NCBI GenBank assembly: GCA_947374535.1
Contig: CANCCJ010000069.1
Location: forward strand, 1-13,509
Direction: 5' to 3'
From: Comamonadaceae bacterium
GTDB taxonomy: Bacteria > Pseudomonadota > Gammaproteobacteria > Burkholderiales > Burkholderiaceae
Length of the DNA: 13,509 nucleotides
Both the position numbers and the translations under genes were made by a program. Numbering within the stretch: position 1 is the first letter of the stretch; the number at the start of each line of letters is the position of its first letter. Below are positions 5,646 to 13,509 of the stretch, in pieces. The notes beneath the pieces are model-generated. The model had not been told where the DNA came from. It ran no database searches and was given only the letters and a program-made list of their open reading frames with translations.

Positions 5646-8519
5646 ATGACCGACAAAGCCACTGATTACCGCGCCACGCTCAACATGATGGACACCCCGT
5701 TCCCCATGCGGGGTGACTTGCCCAAACGCGAACCCGCGTGGGCCAAGCAATGGAACGAAGAAGGCTTGTACAAAAAACTCCGTGTGGCCCGCCAAGGCGC
5801 ACCCCTGTTTGTGCTGCACGACGGCCCGCCCTACGCCAACGGTAAGCTGCACATCGGCCACGCGCTGAACAAAGTGCTCAAAGACATGATCGTCAAGTCC
5901 AAGCAATTGGGTGGCTTTGACGCGCAATACATCCCCGGCTGGGACTGCCACGGTTTGCCGATTGAAAACGCCATTGAAAAGTTGCACGGCCGCAAACTCA
6001 GCCGCGACGACATGCAGTCCAAGAGCCGCGCCTTCGCCACTGAGCAAATCGAACAACAACGCGAAGACTTCAAACGCTTGGGCGTGCTGGGCGACTGGGA
6101 ACGCCCCTACCGCACCATGGACCCCGCCAACGAAGCAGGCCAACTGCGCGCCTTCAAACGCGTGATGGAGCGTGGCTTTGTGTACCGTGGTTTGAAGCCC
6201 GTGTACTGGTGTTTTGACTGCGGCTCATCTTTGGCCGAGTTTGAAATTGAATACGCCGACAAAAAGAGCGACACCTTGGACGTGGCCTTCTTGTGCGCCC
6301 AGCCCGAAAAGCTGGCCGCGGCCTTTGGCTTGCCCAAACTCGACAAGGAAGCGTTCGCCGTGATTTGGACCACCACCGCGTGGACCATCCCTGCTAACCA
6401 AGCGCTCAACATGCACCCCGAGATCAACTACGCCTTGGTGGATACCGCGCGTGGTTTGTTCTTGTGCGCGGCTTCGTTGGTCGAAAAATGTTTGGAGCGC
6501 TGGAAGCTGGAAGGCAAGGTGTTGGCCACCGCCACAGGCGACAAGCTGGGCCTCATTGAGTTCAACCACCCACTGTCACATGTGGACGCTGGCTACCAAC
6601 GCACCGCCCCCGTGTTCTTGGCCGACTACGTGGGTGAGAGCGATGGCACAGGTATCGTGCACAGCGCCCCCGCCTACGGTGTGGATGACTTCAACTCATG
6701 CATGGCCAACGGCATGAAGTACACCGACATCTTGAACCCCGTGCAAGGCAACGGTGCCTACGCCGCTGACTTCCCGTTGTTCGGTGGCCAGCACATCTGG
6801 AAAGCGGTGCCCGTCATTCTGGAAGCCTTGCAAAACGCAGGCCGCTTGATGGCCACACAAACCATCACGCACAGCTACCCCCATTGCTGGCGTCACAAAA
6901 CGCCTGTCATCTACCGCGCGGCCGCGCAGTGGTTCATCCGCATGGATGCGTTTGACAGCACCACCGAAAAAACCACGGGTAAGTTCATCACCGACAAGTC
7001 AGCCAAGTCGCTGCGCGAACTCGCGTTGCACGCGATTGATGAGACGCACTTCTACCCAGAAAACGGCCGTGCACGTTTGCGCGACATGATTGCCAACCGC
7101 CCCGACTGGTGCATCTCGCGCCAACGCTCTTGGGGTGTGCCAGTGCCGTTCTTCTTGCACAAAGACAGCGGCGAGTTGCACCCACGCACCATGGCCATCA
7201 TGGACCAAGCGGCAGACATCGTTGAAAAAGGCGGCATCGAAGCCTGGAGCCGCGTGACGGTGGAAGACATCCTCAACCAACCCGGCGACGACGCAGCCAG
7301 CTACACCAAGAGCACCGACATCTTGGAGGTGTGGTTTGACTCAGGTTCCACTTTCCAACATGTGCTGCGCGGCAGTCACAAAGACGCTTACGACCGCGCA
7401 CCGCACCACGACCAAGGCCCTGAAGCCGACTTGTACTTAGAAGGCCACGACCAACACCGTGGTTGGTTCCACAGCTCGTTGCTGCTCGGCTGTGCCTTGT
7501 ACGACCGCGCGCCCTACAAAGGCCTGCTGACCCACGGCTTTGCCACCGACGGCCAAGGCCGCAAGATGAGCAAGAGCTTGGGCAACACCGTGGCACCGCA
7601 AGAAGTGAGCGACAAGATGGGCGCCGAAATCGTGCGCTTGTGGGTGGCCAGCACCGACTACTCGGGCGACTTGAATATCGACGACAAAATCTTGGCCCGC
7701 GTGGTCGACGCGTACCGCCGCATCCGCAACACGTTGCGCTTCTTGCTGGCCAACGTGAGCGACTTTGACCCAGCCAAAGACGCCGTGGCGTTTGATGACT
7801 TGTTGGAAATCGACAAGTACGCGCTGTCGCGCGCTGCGCAAGTGCAAACTGAAATTCGCGCGCACTTCGATGCGTATGAGTTCCACCCCGTGGTGTCCAA
7901 GTTGCAGCTGTACTGCTCTGAAGATTTGGGCGCGTTCTATTTGGACGTGCTCAAAGACCGCCTGTACACCACAGCACCTAAGTCACTCGCACGTCGCAGC
8001 GCACAAACCGCGTTGCACCAAATCACCCACGCTTTTGTGCGCTGGATGGCTCCGTTCCTCAGCTTCACTGCTGAAGAAGCGTGGGCGACGTTTGGCAAGT
8101 CGGAGTCGATCTTCTTGGAGACATTCACTGATCTCGGCGCAAGCAATGCGGCGTTGATGGACAAGTGGCATGCCGTGCAACAAGTGCGAGAAATCGCCAA
8201 CAAAGAAATCGAAAACAAACGCACCGAAGGTTTGGTGGGGGCATCGCTGCAAGCCGAGCTGGTCATTCACTGCAATGGTGCAGCCTATGACGCACTGGCT
8301 TCGTTGGGTGACGACTTGAAGTTTGTGTTCATCACCTCCAAGGTGGCGCTCGTCAAAGGCGAAGGCTTGACGGTGGACGTCAAAGCCAGCGAAGCCACGA
8401 AGTGCGAACGCTGCTGGCACTACAGCGATGACGTGGGCCACAACCCCGCTCACCCTACGCTGTGCGGCCGTTGCGACAGCAACTTGCATGGCGGCGGTGA
8501 AGTGCGTCATTTCGCTTAA
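5646..8519 (+). CDS. ileS: Isoleucine--tRNA ligase
   Basis: This 957-residue class I synthetase attaches isoleucine to tRNA-Ile in the cytosol. The HIGH motif is H69-H72, and the KMSKS loop is intact at 640-644. The CP1 editing domain, which clears mischarged valine, shows [13 protein letters not shown] near residue 240 and [17 protein letters not shown] starting at 333. A C-terminal zinc finger has C920, C923, C940 and C943. Length and architecture match bacterial type-1 IleRS (E. coli 938 residues), the class usually sensitive to mupirocin. The ATG at 5646 has GAGA about six bases upstream. It is followed by lspA after 23 bases, so the two are very likely co-transcribed. Several long open frames on both strands inside this gene are shadows. 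Confidence 0.98.
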   Translation: MTDKATDYRATLNMMDTPFPMRGDLPKREPAWAKQWNEEGLYKKLRVARQGAPLFVLHDGPPYANGKLHIGHALNKVLKDMIVKSKQLGGFDAQYIPGWDCHGLPIENAIEKLHGRKLSRDDMQSKSRAFATEQIEQQREDFKRLGVLGDWERPYRTMDPANEAGQLRAFKRVMERGFVYRGLKPVYWCFDCGSSLAEFEIEYADKKSDTLDVAFLCAQPEKLAAAFGLPKLDKEAFAVIWTTTAWTIPANQALNMHPEINYALVDTARGLFLCAASLVEKCLERWKLEGKVLATATGDKLGLIEFNHPLSHVDAGYQRTAPVFLADYVGESDGTGIVHSAPAYGVDDFNSCMANGMKYTDILNPVQGNGAYAADFPLFGGQHIWKAVPVILEALQNAGRLMATQTITHSYPHCWRHKTPVIYRAAAQWFIRMDAFDSTTEKTTGKFITDKSAKSLRELALHAIDETHFYPENGRARLRDMIANRPDWCISRQRSWGVPVPFFLHKDSGELHPRTMAIMDQAADIVEKGGIEAWSRVTVEDILNQPGDDAASYTKSTDILEVWFDSGSTFQHVLRGSHKDAYDRAPHHDQGPEADLYLEGHDQHRGWFHSSLLLGCALYDRAPYKGLLTHGFATDGQGRKMSKSLGNTVAPQEVSDKMGAEIVRLWVASTDYSGDLNIDDKILARVVDAYRRIRNTLRFLLANVSDFDPAKDAVAFDDLLEIDKYALSRAAQVQTEIRAHFDAYEFHPVVSKLQLYCSEDLGAFYLDVLKDRLYTTAPKSLARRSAQTALHQITHAFVRWMAPFLSFTAEEAWATFGKSESIFLETFTDLGASNAALMDKWHAVQQVREIANKEIENKRTEGLVGASLQAELVIHCNGAAYDALASLGDDLKFVFITSKVALVKGEGLTVDVKASEATKCERCWHYSDDVGHNPAHPTLCGRCDSNLHGGGEVRHFA

Positions 8520-8542
8520 CGCCCGCGCATCAGCACACCCCC

Positions 8543-9043
8543 ATGGCACGCCACACTTTCATTCGCAACACACCTCCGTTTTGGGTGTGGCTGAGCATTG
8601 CCGCTGTGGTGTTGCTGGCTGACCAGTTCACAAAAATTTTGATCATCAGCACGTATTCATTGGGTGAGGGGTTCCCCGTCACCCGCTTTTTCAACATCGT
8701 GCGTGTACACAACGAAGGTGCTGCGTTTTCGTTCCTCGCCACGGCGGGTGGGTGGCAGCGTTGGTTCTTCACCGGCCTTGGTGTGGTGGCCACCATCGCG
8801 ATGGTATGGATGCTCAAAAAGCACCCAGGCCAAAAGCTGTTTGGCTTTGCCATCGCTTGCATCTTGGGCGGAGCCATTGGCAACGTGATTGACCGCGTGC
8901 TGTACGGCTACGTCGTGGACTTTCTCGATTTTTATTACGCGGGCATTCATTTCCCCGCGTTCAACATTGCCGACAGCGGCATCACGGTAGGCGCAGCTTT
9001 GCTCATCTTGGATGAAGTGCTGCGCGTGCGTCGCGGCAACTAA
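8543..9043 (+). CDS. lspA: Lipoprotein signal peptidase (signal peptidase II)
   Basis: This 166-residue inner-membrane aspartyl protease cleaves the signal peptide of diacylglyceryl-modified prolipoproteins just before the lipidated cysteine. Four membrane helices lie near residues 13-33, 74-92, 98-117 and 140-158. The catalytic aspartates correspond to D126 in YVVDF and D144 in FNIAD. Other family positions are D27 in ADQ, N57 in HNEGAAFSF, and the NVIDR block (114-118). Length is typical. There is no obvious Shine-Dalgarno sequence at ATG 8543, so translation may depend on coupling to ileS 23 bases upstream. The next gene begins two bases after the stop. Confidence 0.97.
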   Translation: MARHTFIRNTPPFWVWLSIAAVVLLADQFTKILIISTYSLGEGFPVTRFFNIVRVHNEGAAFSFLATAGGWQRWFFTGLGVVATIAMVWMLKKHPGQKLFGFAIACILGGAIGNVIDRVLYGYVVDFLDFYYAGIHFPAFNIADSGITVGAALLILDEVLRVRRGN

Positions 9044-9045
9044 AT

Positions 9046-9795
9046 ATGCAAATACTTCCCCCAAAAACAGTTGGCGTTGCCGAACTGAACACTGCCATTG
9101 CGCACAAAGGCTACGGCATGCTGAGTGCCGCCAGCGTGGCCGAATGGGCAGGATGTAATTTGAGCGAGCTGCAAGCCCTGTCACCCGACTGGAACGACAT
9201 GCCGCCCGACAACTACCTCAAAGACGGTGGCCGCTACCGCCGCCGCCTGCACAGCAGCTTTGTGTTTGAGCACAACACACTTAGCCAAGTGCCACATCGT
9301 GCGCATTGGCAGTCCCTCGACTACAACGCACTGCACGGCGGCATGGAGCGTTGGTTTGAACCTATGCACGAAGCCACTGTCGCCACACCAGCATGGGCCA
9401 AGTTGCTCACCGCACTGGCCAACACAGCAAGCCAAGTACGCGGCACACCTCACACCAAGTGGTGCATCGAAGCACATCAGTTCCGCATCGACACCACCGA
9501 CGGCATTGGCCGTCCCACACCCGAAGGCGCGCATCGCGATGGCGTGGATTTTGTGGCGGTGTTCATGGTCAACCGCACCGACATCAAAGGCGGCGAGACT
9601 CGCGTGTTTGAAGCCAACGGCCCACAAGGCGAACGCTTCACGCTGAGCGAGCCTTGGTCTTTGATGCTGCTAGACGACACCCGTGTAATTCACGAAAGCA
9701 CGCCCATTCAGCCTTTGGCTAAGGGCGGCCATCGCGATACGCTGGTGCTCACCTGCCGCGCAGACAAATTTCAGGACGCCGAACCCCGCGCCTGA
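9046..9795 (+). CDS. 2-oxoglutarate/Fe(II) dioxygenase family protein
   Basis: This 249-residue protein fits the 2OG-Fe dioxygenase family that includes the Bacillus L-isoleucine 4-hydroxylase (PF10014, by remembered signature). The iron triad is H163 and D165 in HRDGVDFV, then H216 in RVIHESTPI. R230 in GHRDTLVL is placed to bind 2-oxoglutarate. The strand FMVNRTDIKGGETRVF (173-188) and LLDDTRV (208-214) are further family features. The N-terminal third contains an arginine-rich element, GGRYRRRLHSSF (61-72). There is no signal peptide, so it should be cytosolic. The start is ATG 9046, two bases after lspA, with no clear Shine-Dalgarno sequence. Very likely it is translated from the ileS-lspA transcript. 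The substrate is unknown; a free amino acid is plausible from the family only. Confidence 0.82.
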   Translation: MQILPPKTVGVAELNTAIAHKGYGMLSAASVAEWAGCNLSELQALSPDWNDMPPDNYLKDGGRYRRRLHSSFVFEHNTLSQVPHRAHWQSLDYNALHGGMERWFEPMHEATVATPAWAKLLTALANTASQVRGTPHTKWCIEAHQFRIDTTDGIGRPTPEGAHRDGVDFVAVFMVNRTDIKGGETRVFEANGPQGERFTLSEPWSLMLLDDTRVIHESTPIQPLAKGGHRDTLVLTCRADKFQDAEPRA

Positions 9796-9808
9796 AACGC
9801 CTGCCCTG

Positions 9809-9825
9809 TCATCACAAAGTGATGA
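9809..9825. terminator. Short hairpin at the convergent end of the dioxygenase and qor genes
   Basis: TCATCAC (9809-9815) pairs perfectly with GTGATGA (9819-9825) around AAA. It overlaps the last codons and stop of qor on the minus strand and lies 13 bases after the dioxygenase stop. No T-run follows in either direction, so terminator function is weakly supported. Confidence 0.3.
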
Positions 9826-10795
9826 TGGTGCAACCCGTGGTCTTACGGGCTTCCAAGTCGCGATGCGCTTGGGCAATGTCGGCCAAGGGGTAAGTTTGGT
9901 CGATGTGAATCTTCACCTTACCGCTGGTCACCGCTTCGAACAGATCGTCCGCCATTTCCTGCGTGCTTTCGCGCGTGACGATGTGGCTGAACAGCGTTTG
10001 GCGCGTGAGGTAAATCGAACCTTTGGGGCCCAAGATGCCGGGGGCAATCGGATCTGGCGAGCCAGAGGCATTGCCAAAGCTGGCCATCAAACCGAATGGG
10101 GCCAAACAATCCAGCGATTTATCCCAAGTGTCTTTACCCACTGAGTCGTACACCACTTTCACACCTTTGCCGCCTGTGATTTCTTTCACACGAGCCAAGA
10201 AGTCTTCCGTGTTGTAGTTGATGACATGCGCTGCGCCATTGGCTTTGGCCAGTGCGCACTTGGTATCGCTGCCTGCTGTGCCAATCAGTTGGTAACCCAA
10301 AGCCTTGGCCCATTGGCAAGCAATCAGGCCCACACCGCCAGCGGCTGCGTGGAACAAGATGAAATCGCCCTTGTGCAAGCCGCCTTGGGGCAAGGTGCGC
10401 TTCAACAGATACTGCGCCGTCAAACCTTTGAGCATCATGGCTGCGCCGGTTTCAAACGAAATGGCGTCAGGCAATTTACACACGCACTTGGCGGGCATCA
10501 CACGCTCTTCGCAGTAACTGCCCGGTGGCTGACTGGCGTAAGCCGCGCGATCGCCCACTTTCAAATGGGTCACGCCCTCGCCCACGGCTTCGATGATGCC
10601 GGAGGCTTCCATGCCCAATTGCAAAGGCATGGGCAAGGTGTACAAGCCACTGCGTTGGTACACATCAATGAAGTTCAAGCCAATGGCTTTGTGGCGAATG
10701 CGAATCTCGCCAGCGCCTGGTTGACCCACGGTCACGTCAACGAGCTTGAGCTCTTCGGGGCCGCCGTTTTTTTCGATGATGACTGCTTTGGTCAT
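9812..10795 (-). CDS. qor: NADPH:quinone oxidoreductase, zinc-free MDR family
   Basis: This 327-residue cytosolic enzyme belongs to the zinc-lacking quinone-reductase branch of the medium-chain dehydrogenases. It uses NADPH to reduce quinones. It has the same length as E. coli Qor and matches it in long blocks: NFIDVYQRSGLY (41-52), LFHAAAGGVGLIACQWAKAL across 147-166 with the AAAGGVG NADPH loop at 150-156, and later VVYDSVGKDTW and SLDCL. The structural zinc cysteines of alcohol dehydrogenases are absent, as expected. The start is ATG 10795, supported by GGAG (10807-10804) eight bases upstream. It is divergent from an EamA permease across a gap holding a perfect palindrome. The physiological substrate may be a quinone or another enone. 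Confidence 0.92.
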   Translation of the reverse strand: MTKAVIIEKNGGPEELKLVDVTVGQPGAGEIRIRHKAIGLNFIDVYQRSGLYTLPMPLQLGMEASGIIEAVGEGVTHLKVGDRAAYASQPPGSYCEERVMPAKCVCKLPDAISFETGAAMMLKGLTAQYLLKRTLPQGGLHKGDFILFHAAAGGVGLIACQWAKALGYQLIGTAGSDTKCALAKANGAAHVINYNTEDFLARVKEITGGKGVKVVYDSVGKDTWDKSLDCLAPFGLMASFGNASGSPDPIAPGILGPKGSIYLTRQTLFSHIVTRESTQEMADDLFEAVTSGKVKIHIDQTYPLADIAQAHRDLEARKTTGCTIITL

Positions 10796-10851
10796 GAGAG
10801 ATGCTCCAGATGTAGGTAATTTTTAAGGCCTTGAATCCTGCCACGAAATAA

Positions 10852-10867
10852 GTGACAGGGCTGTCAC
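10852..10867. promoter_or_regulatory. Perfect palindrome in the qor/EamA divergent gap, candidate operator
   Basis: GTGACAG (10852-10858) and CTGTCAC (10861-10867) form a perfect inverted repeat with a 2-base GG spacer. It sits 56 bases before the qor ATG and 37 bases before the permease ATG, a natural spot for a dimeric regulator controlling both. No regulator gene is adjacent, and I cannot match the site to a known family. The rest of this 109-base gap holds the qor Shine-Dalgarno site and an AT-rich patch (10819-10826). Confidence 0.5.
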
Positions 10868-10889
10868 ATGGGTTATCCCATCCCTCGGG

Positions 10890-10895
10890 TAAAGT
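10890..10895 (+). promoter_or_regulatory. Weak -10-like box before the EamA permease
   Basis: TAAAGT at 10890-10895 matches the -10 consensus at 4 of 6 positions and lies 9 bases before ATG 10905, which lacks a Shine-Dalgarno sequence. The spacing would give an almost leaderless mRNA. The -35 region is not recognisable, and the palindrome at 10852-10867 would cover that area. Confidence 0.25.
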
Positions 10896-10904
10896 CTTGC
10901 CCCT

Positions 10905-11825
10905 ATGTCTGTTGCTTCTCATGCCCTCACGCCGCGTAATGCGGCGCTTTTGTTGATACCACCGCTACTTTGGGCGGGTAATACCGTCGTGGGTCGCATG
11001 ATTGCGGAGCTGATCCCTCCGCTCACCCTCAACTTCTTTCGCTGGGGCTTGGCCTTCGTGCTGCTGCTGCCGCTCACCCACCGGATGTTGCGCGGCACCA
11101 GCCCCTTGTGGGCACACTGGAAACGCTTTGCTTTGCTGGGCTTGTTAGGTGTGGGCGGCTATAACAGCCTGCTCTACATGGCCTTGCAGACGTCCACCCC
11201 CATCAATGTGACTCTGGTGGGTTCTAGCATGCCCATGTTCATGTTGCTGATCGGTGCGCTATTTTTCAAGCAAACGGTGCGCAAACGCCAAATGGTGGGG
11301 GCCTTGCTGTCTATCCTGGGCGTGCTGATGGTGCTGTGTCGCGGTGACTGGCAAGCCCTCGCCAAGGTACACCTCGTCTTGGGCGATGTGTTTGTGCTGA
11401 TGGCCAGTGCCTGCTGGTCTTGGTACAGCTGGCTGCTGTCACGAACCCAAGAACCCGCTGAGGCACGCAGCAACTGGGCCAATTTTCTGATGGCACAAAT
11501 GGTGTTTGGCTTGTTTTGGTCTGCCAGTTTCAGTGGCGCAGAGTGGTCGGGCTTCACCGGTTTAAGTGATGCGCACATCAGCTGGGGCTGGCCGTTGGCA
11601 GCCGCACTGGTGTACGTGACCGTAGGCCCATCGCTCTTGGCTTACCGCTGTTGGAGCCTGGGCGTGCAACGCGTGGGCCCCAATGTGGCCGGTTTTTTTG
11701 TGAACCTGATTCCCGTGTTCACCGCCACTTTGTCCGCTCTGGTGTTGGGTGAAATGCCGCAGCTCTATCACGGCGCGGCATTTGCACTCATCATCGGTGG
11801 CATTGTGGTGTCATCGCGCCGATGA
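10905..11825 (+). CDS. EamA/DMT-family permease (RhaT/YdcZ-like transporter)
   Basis: This 306-residue inner-membrane protein has the ten-helix, two-repeat layout of the drug/metabolite transporter superfamily. Helices lie near residues 13-34, 40-58, 75-93, 104-122, 128-146, 157-178, 192-210, 228-247, 258-280 and 287-303. Landmarks are PPLTLNFFRW (38-47) in the first repeat and LGEMP (281-285) before the last helix, where the family often has LGE. Members export amino acids, metabolites or drugs; the substrate cannot be predicted here. It is divergent from qor and may share a control region with it. Its stop codon is one base from the stop of the convergent SDR gene, so the two transcripts must overlap at their 3' ends unless terminated within coding sequence. 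Confidence 0.92.
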   Translation: MSVASHALTPRNAALLLIPPLLWAGNTVVGRMIAELIPPLTLNFFRWGLAFVLLLPLTHRMLRGTSPLWAHWKRFALLGLLGVGGYNSLLYMALQTSTPINVTLVGSSMPMFMLLIGALFFKQTVRKRQMVGALLSILGVLMVLCRGDWQALAKVHLVLGDVFVLMASACWSWYSWLLSRTQEPAEARSNWANFLMAQMVFGLFWSASFSGAEWSGFTGLSDAHISWGWPLAAALVYVTVGPSLLAYRCWSLGVQRVGPNVAGFFVNLIPVFTATLSALVLGEMPQLYHGAAFALIIGGIVVSSRR

Positions 11826-11826
11826 T

Positions 11827-12621
11827 TTAAAACGTGCCTGCGTAAGCGCCGCCATCGGTCAAGATGTTTTGTCCCGTCATATAGCTGGCTTGCGCGGAAC
11901 AAAAGAATGCACAGGTGTCGCCAAACTCTTGTGGGTTGCCAAAGCGTTGAGCAGGAATGGTCTTCTTACGGGCCTGCGCCAAAGCATCCACCGATTGACC
12001 AGTTTTCTCAGAGGCACCTTTCATCGTGGCCTTGAGACGATCGGTGTCATAGGCACCGGGTAACAGGTTATTGATGGTCACGTTGTGCGCTGCCAATTTA
12101 GCGCTGCGTGCCACACCCGCCACAAAACCAGTCAAACCAGAACGTGCGCCGTTGGACAAACCCAAGATGTCGATGGGTGCTTTCACCGCGCTAGACGTGA
12201 TGTTAATGATGCGGCCAAAACCTCGCGCGGCCATGCCGTCCACCGTGGCTTTGATCAGCTCAATGGGGGTGAGCATGTTGGCATCCACCGCCTTGATCCA
12301 AGTCTCGCGGTCCCATGTCCGGAAATCACCGGGAGGTGGACCGCCTGCATTGGTCACCACGATGTCAAAGTTTTTTCCTGGGCCACCCGCCACCGACCAA
12401 ATCGCTTCACGGCCTTCGGGGGTGGTGATGTCCGCAGCCACCGCAAGAATGGTTGTGCCCCACTTGCGCAGCTCTGTGGCCGCCAGCTCCAGCGCCTCAG
12501 CGCCGCGAGCCACGATGACCACATTCACACCCTCACGCGCCAACGATTGTGCGCAGCCAAAACCCAAGCCCTTGCTGGCGCCACCCACCAATGCCCACTT
12601 ACCTTTGATACCTAAATCCAT
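11827..12621 (-). CDS. SDR-family protein with altered catalytic motif
   Basis: This 264-residue protein has the Rossmann fold of short-chain dehydrogenases. The dinucleotide loop reads GGASKGLG (13-20), where the usual first residue is T. VTNAGG (89-94) and the serine pair in ITSSAV (141-146) are present, as are NNLLPG (184-189) and the C-terminal TDGGAY. The catalytic Tyr-x-x-x-Lys is missing: the aligned segment reads SNGAR (156-160), giving Ser and Arg instead. This resembles a known beta-ketoacyl-reductase-like SDR subgroup described as lacking the standard tetrad, so it may be a divergent enzyme or non-catalytic. ATG 12621 has GAGG six bases upstream, inside the end of the preceding EamA gene, with a 3-base gap, so the two are co-transcribed and probably coupled. 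Confidence 0.9.
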   Translation of the reverse strand: MDLGIKGKWALVGGASKGLGFGCAQSLAREGVNVVIVARGAEALELAATELRKWGTTILAVAADITTPEGREAIWSVAGGPGKNFDIVVTNAGGPPPGDFRTWDRETWIKAVDANMLTPIELIKATVDGMAARGFGRIINITSSAVKAPIDILGLSNGARSGLTGFVAGVARSAKLAAHNVTINNLLPGAYDTDRLKATMKGASEKTGQSVDALAQARKKTIPAQRFGNPQEFGDTCAFFCSAQASYMTGQNILTDGGAYAGTF

Positions 12622-12624
12622 GAT

Positions 12625-13509
12625 TTACCTCGTCCCATACTTAGAAACAATAAACACACCGCTCAACACCAGTAGGGTACCTGCCCCAATCCATATGTTC
12701 AGCGGCTCATTCAACACCCATACGCCCAAGGCGATGGTCGCCATGGGGCCAATCATGCCTGTTTGCGCTGTCAATGCAGCACCAATCCGCTCAATGGCCA
12801 TCATCACCATCAGGACAGGGGCCACCGTGCAAGCCAACGCGTTGAGCAAAGCCAACCCAAGCACCGCCACAGGCACTTGGGCTGCAGAAATCGGGCGCAG
12901 CAACACAAACTGAAGAATGCAACACACACAGGCCACACTGGTTGCCCAGCCTACCAAGCGCAACGCGCCTATGCGGTTCACCATCTGGCCACTGAAGATC
13001 AGATACACGGCATACGTGATGGCGCTTGCAAAAATCAAACCACTCCCCAACGCCACATCAGCACCTGACAGCGTGAGCTCATGCGCGAAGACCAGCAACA
13101 CACCGCTGTAGCTCACGCCCATCGCCACCATGCGAATGGGCTGAACAGGTTTTTTATACAAGACCCACCCCAGCAACACCACCAGTGTAGGGTTGAGGTA
13201 CAGAATGAGCCGCTCTAAGCTAGCTGTGATGTATTGCAGACCCAAGAAGTCAAGATAGCTCGACAGGTAGTAGCCCACAAAACCGAGGCCTGCGATGCTC
13301 AACACGTCGCGACGCGTCAACGGGTTGGCACGCGCAATGGCTTGACGCTCGGCCCACAAACCCATCGCAATGAAAAACGGCAGCGCAAACAACATGCGAT
13401 ACATGATGACCGTGACCGCATCGACCCCATACACATAAGACAGCTTGACGATGATGGCTTTGCCACTGAACGCAATCGCACCGACGGCGGCAAGAAGAAG
13501 ACCGGACAG
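12625..13509 (-). CDS. EamA/DMT-family permease, cut by the right edge
   Basis: The frame is open from the stop at 12625-12627 to the right edge, giving 294 visible residues. A GTG at 13434 might be taken as the start, but the 25 residues encoded between it and the edge (LSGLLLAAVGAIAF and on) are a typical first EamA helix, so the true start lies outside. About ten hydrophobic helices follow in two repeats. Landmarks are YRMLFALPF, the L-N-P-T motif in the fourth helix (YLNPTLVVLLG), and LNEP near the end, where the family often has an acidic residue before the last helix. Only distantly similar in sequence to the other EamA protein here, so probably not a recent duplicate. Substrate unknown. 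It shares an operon with the downstream SDR gene. Confidence 0.92.
   Translation of the reverse strand: MSGLLLAAVGAIAFSGKAIIVKLSYVYGVDAVTVIMYRMLFALPFFIAMGLWAERQAIARANPLTRRDVLSIAGLGFVGYYLSSYLDFLGLQYITASLERLILYLNPTLVVLLGWVLYKKPVQPIRMVAMGVSYSGVLLVFAHELTLSGADVALGSGLIFASAITYAVYLIFSGQMVNRIGALRLVGWATSVACVCCILQFVLLRPISAAQVPVAVLGLALLNALACTVAPVLMVMMAIERIGAALTAQTGMIGPMATIALGVWVLNEPLNIWIGAGTLLVLSGVFIVSKYGTR

Noticed and set aside
5430..6143. A 237-codon minus-strand frame across the ribF end and ileS start
   Set aside because: It crosses two certain plus-strand genes, has no ribosome site and no recognisable features.
12071..12913. A 280-codon open frame on the plus strand opposite the SDR and second EamA genes
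   Set aside because: It runs antisense across the junction of two well-recognised proteins, and its translation is Ser/Thr/Pro/Ala-rich with no motif. It is a by-product of GC-biased codon use.
1..13509. Search for CRISPR arrays, tRNAs, insertion sequences, toxin-antitoxin pairs or defence genes
   Set aside because: No repeat-spacer pattern, cloverleaf, transposase or paired small genes could be seen by eye; the single HNH protein alone does not make a defence locus.

Overview
This window looks like an ordinary stretch of chromosome from a betaproteobacterium of the Burkholderiales, most likely the family Comamonadaceae (Limnohabitans, Rhodoferax or Polaromonas-like). The evidence is the protein style, the GC-rich codon use, the very short intergenic gaps, and the set of housekeeping genes (rpmG, purN, ribF-ileS-lspA). 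The genus is inferred from remembered family resemblance, not from a search. I see no prophage, insertion sequence, CRISPR array, tRNA or rRNA, and no gap between genes longer than about 135 bases.

Layout, left to right. (1) The 3' end of rpmG (ribosomal protein L33) runs rightward to 133. It faces a leftward membrane fatty acid desaturase (262-1473), and the gap between them holds two intrinsic terminators, one per direction. (2) A leftward RsmB/NOP-type RNA cytosine-C5 methyltransferase (1526-2860) lies upstream of the desaturase on the same strand. It is divergent from a small rightward DUF1653 protein (2881-3117), and only 20 bases separate the two start codons. (3) purN (3163-3753) follows on the plus strand. 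It converges on a stand-alone HNH endonuclease (3888-4445, minus) across a gap that holds a striking inverted repeat with arms of about 22 bases. (4) Divergent from the HNH gene, the plus strand carries ribF (4554-5528), ileS (5646-8519), lspA (8543-9043) and a 2-oxoglutarate/Fe(II) dioxygenase (9046-9795), the last two very tightly packed. (5) A minus-strand quinone oxidoreductase qor (9812-10795) converges on that cluster. It is divergent from an EamA-family permease (10905-11825), and the 109-base gap between them holds a perfect 16-base palindrome. (6) On the minus strand, a second EamA permease (12625 to beyond the right edge) is followed after 3 bases by an SDR-family protein (11827-12621) whose catalytic Tyr/Lys pair is missing. 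Its stop codon is one base from that of the first EamA gene.

How the genes fit together: ribF makes FMN and FAD, ileS charges tRNA-Ile, and lspA removes lipoprotein signal peptides. ribF-ileS-lspA is a classic proteobacterial neighbourhood. purN serves purine synthesis and the desaturase adjusts membrane lipids. The two EamA transporters, qor, the SDR protein and the dioxygenase have no substrate that can be read from sequence.

The window does not contain an obvious new multi-gene system. The points most worth a second look are the 3779-3850 inverted repeat, the dioxygenase co-directional with ileS-lspA, the transposase-like tail on the desaturase, the SDR with a degenerate active site, the qor/EamA palindrome, and a recurring pattern of -10-like hexamers 7-9 bases before start codons that lack a Shine-Dalgarno sequence, which suggests leaderless transcripts.
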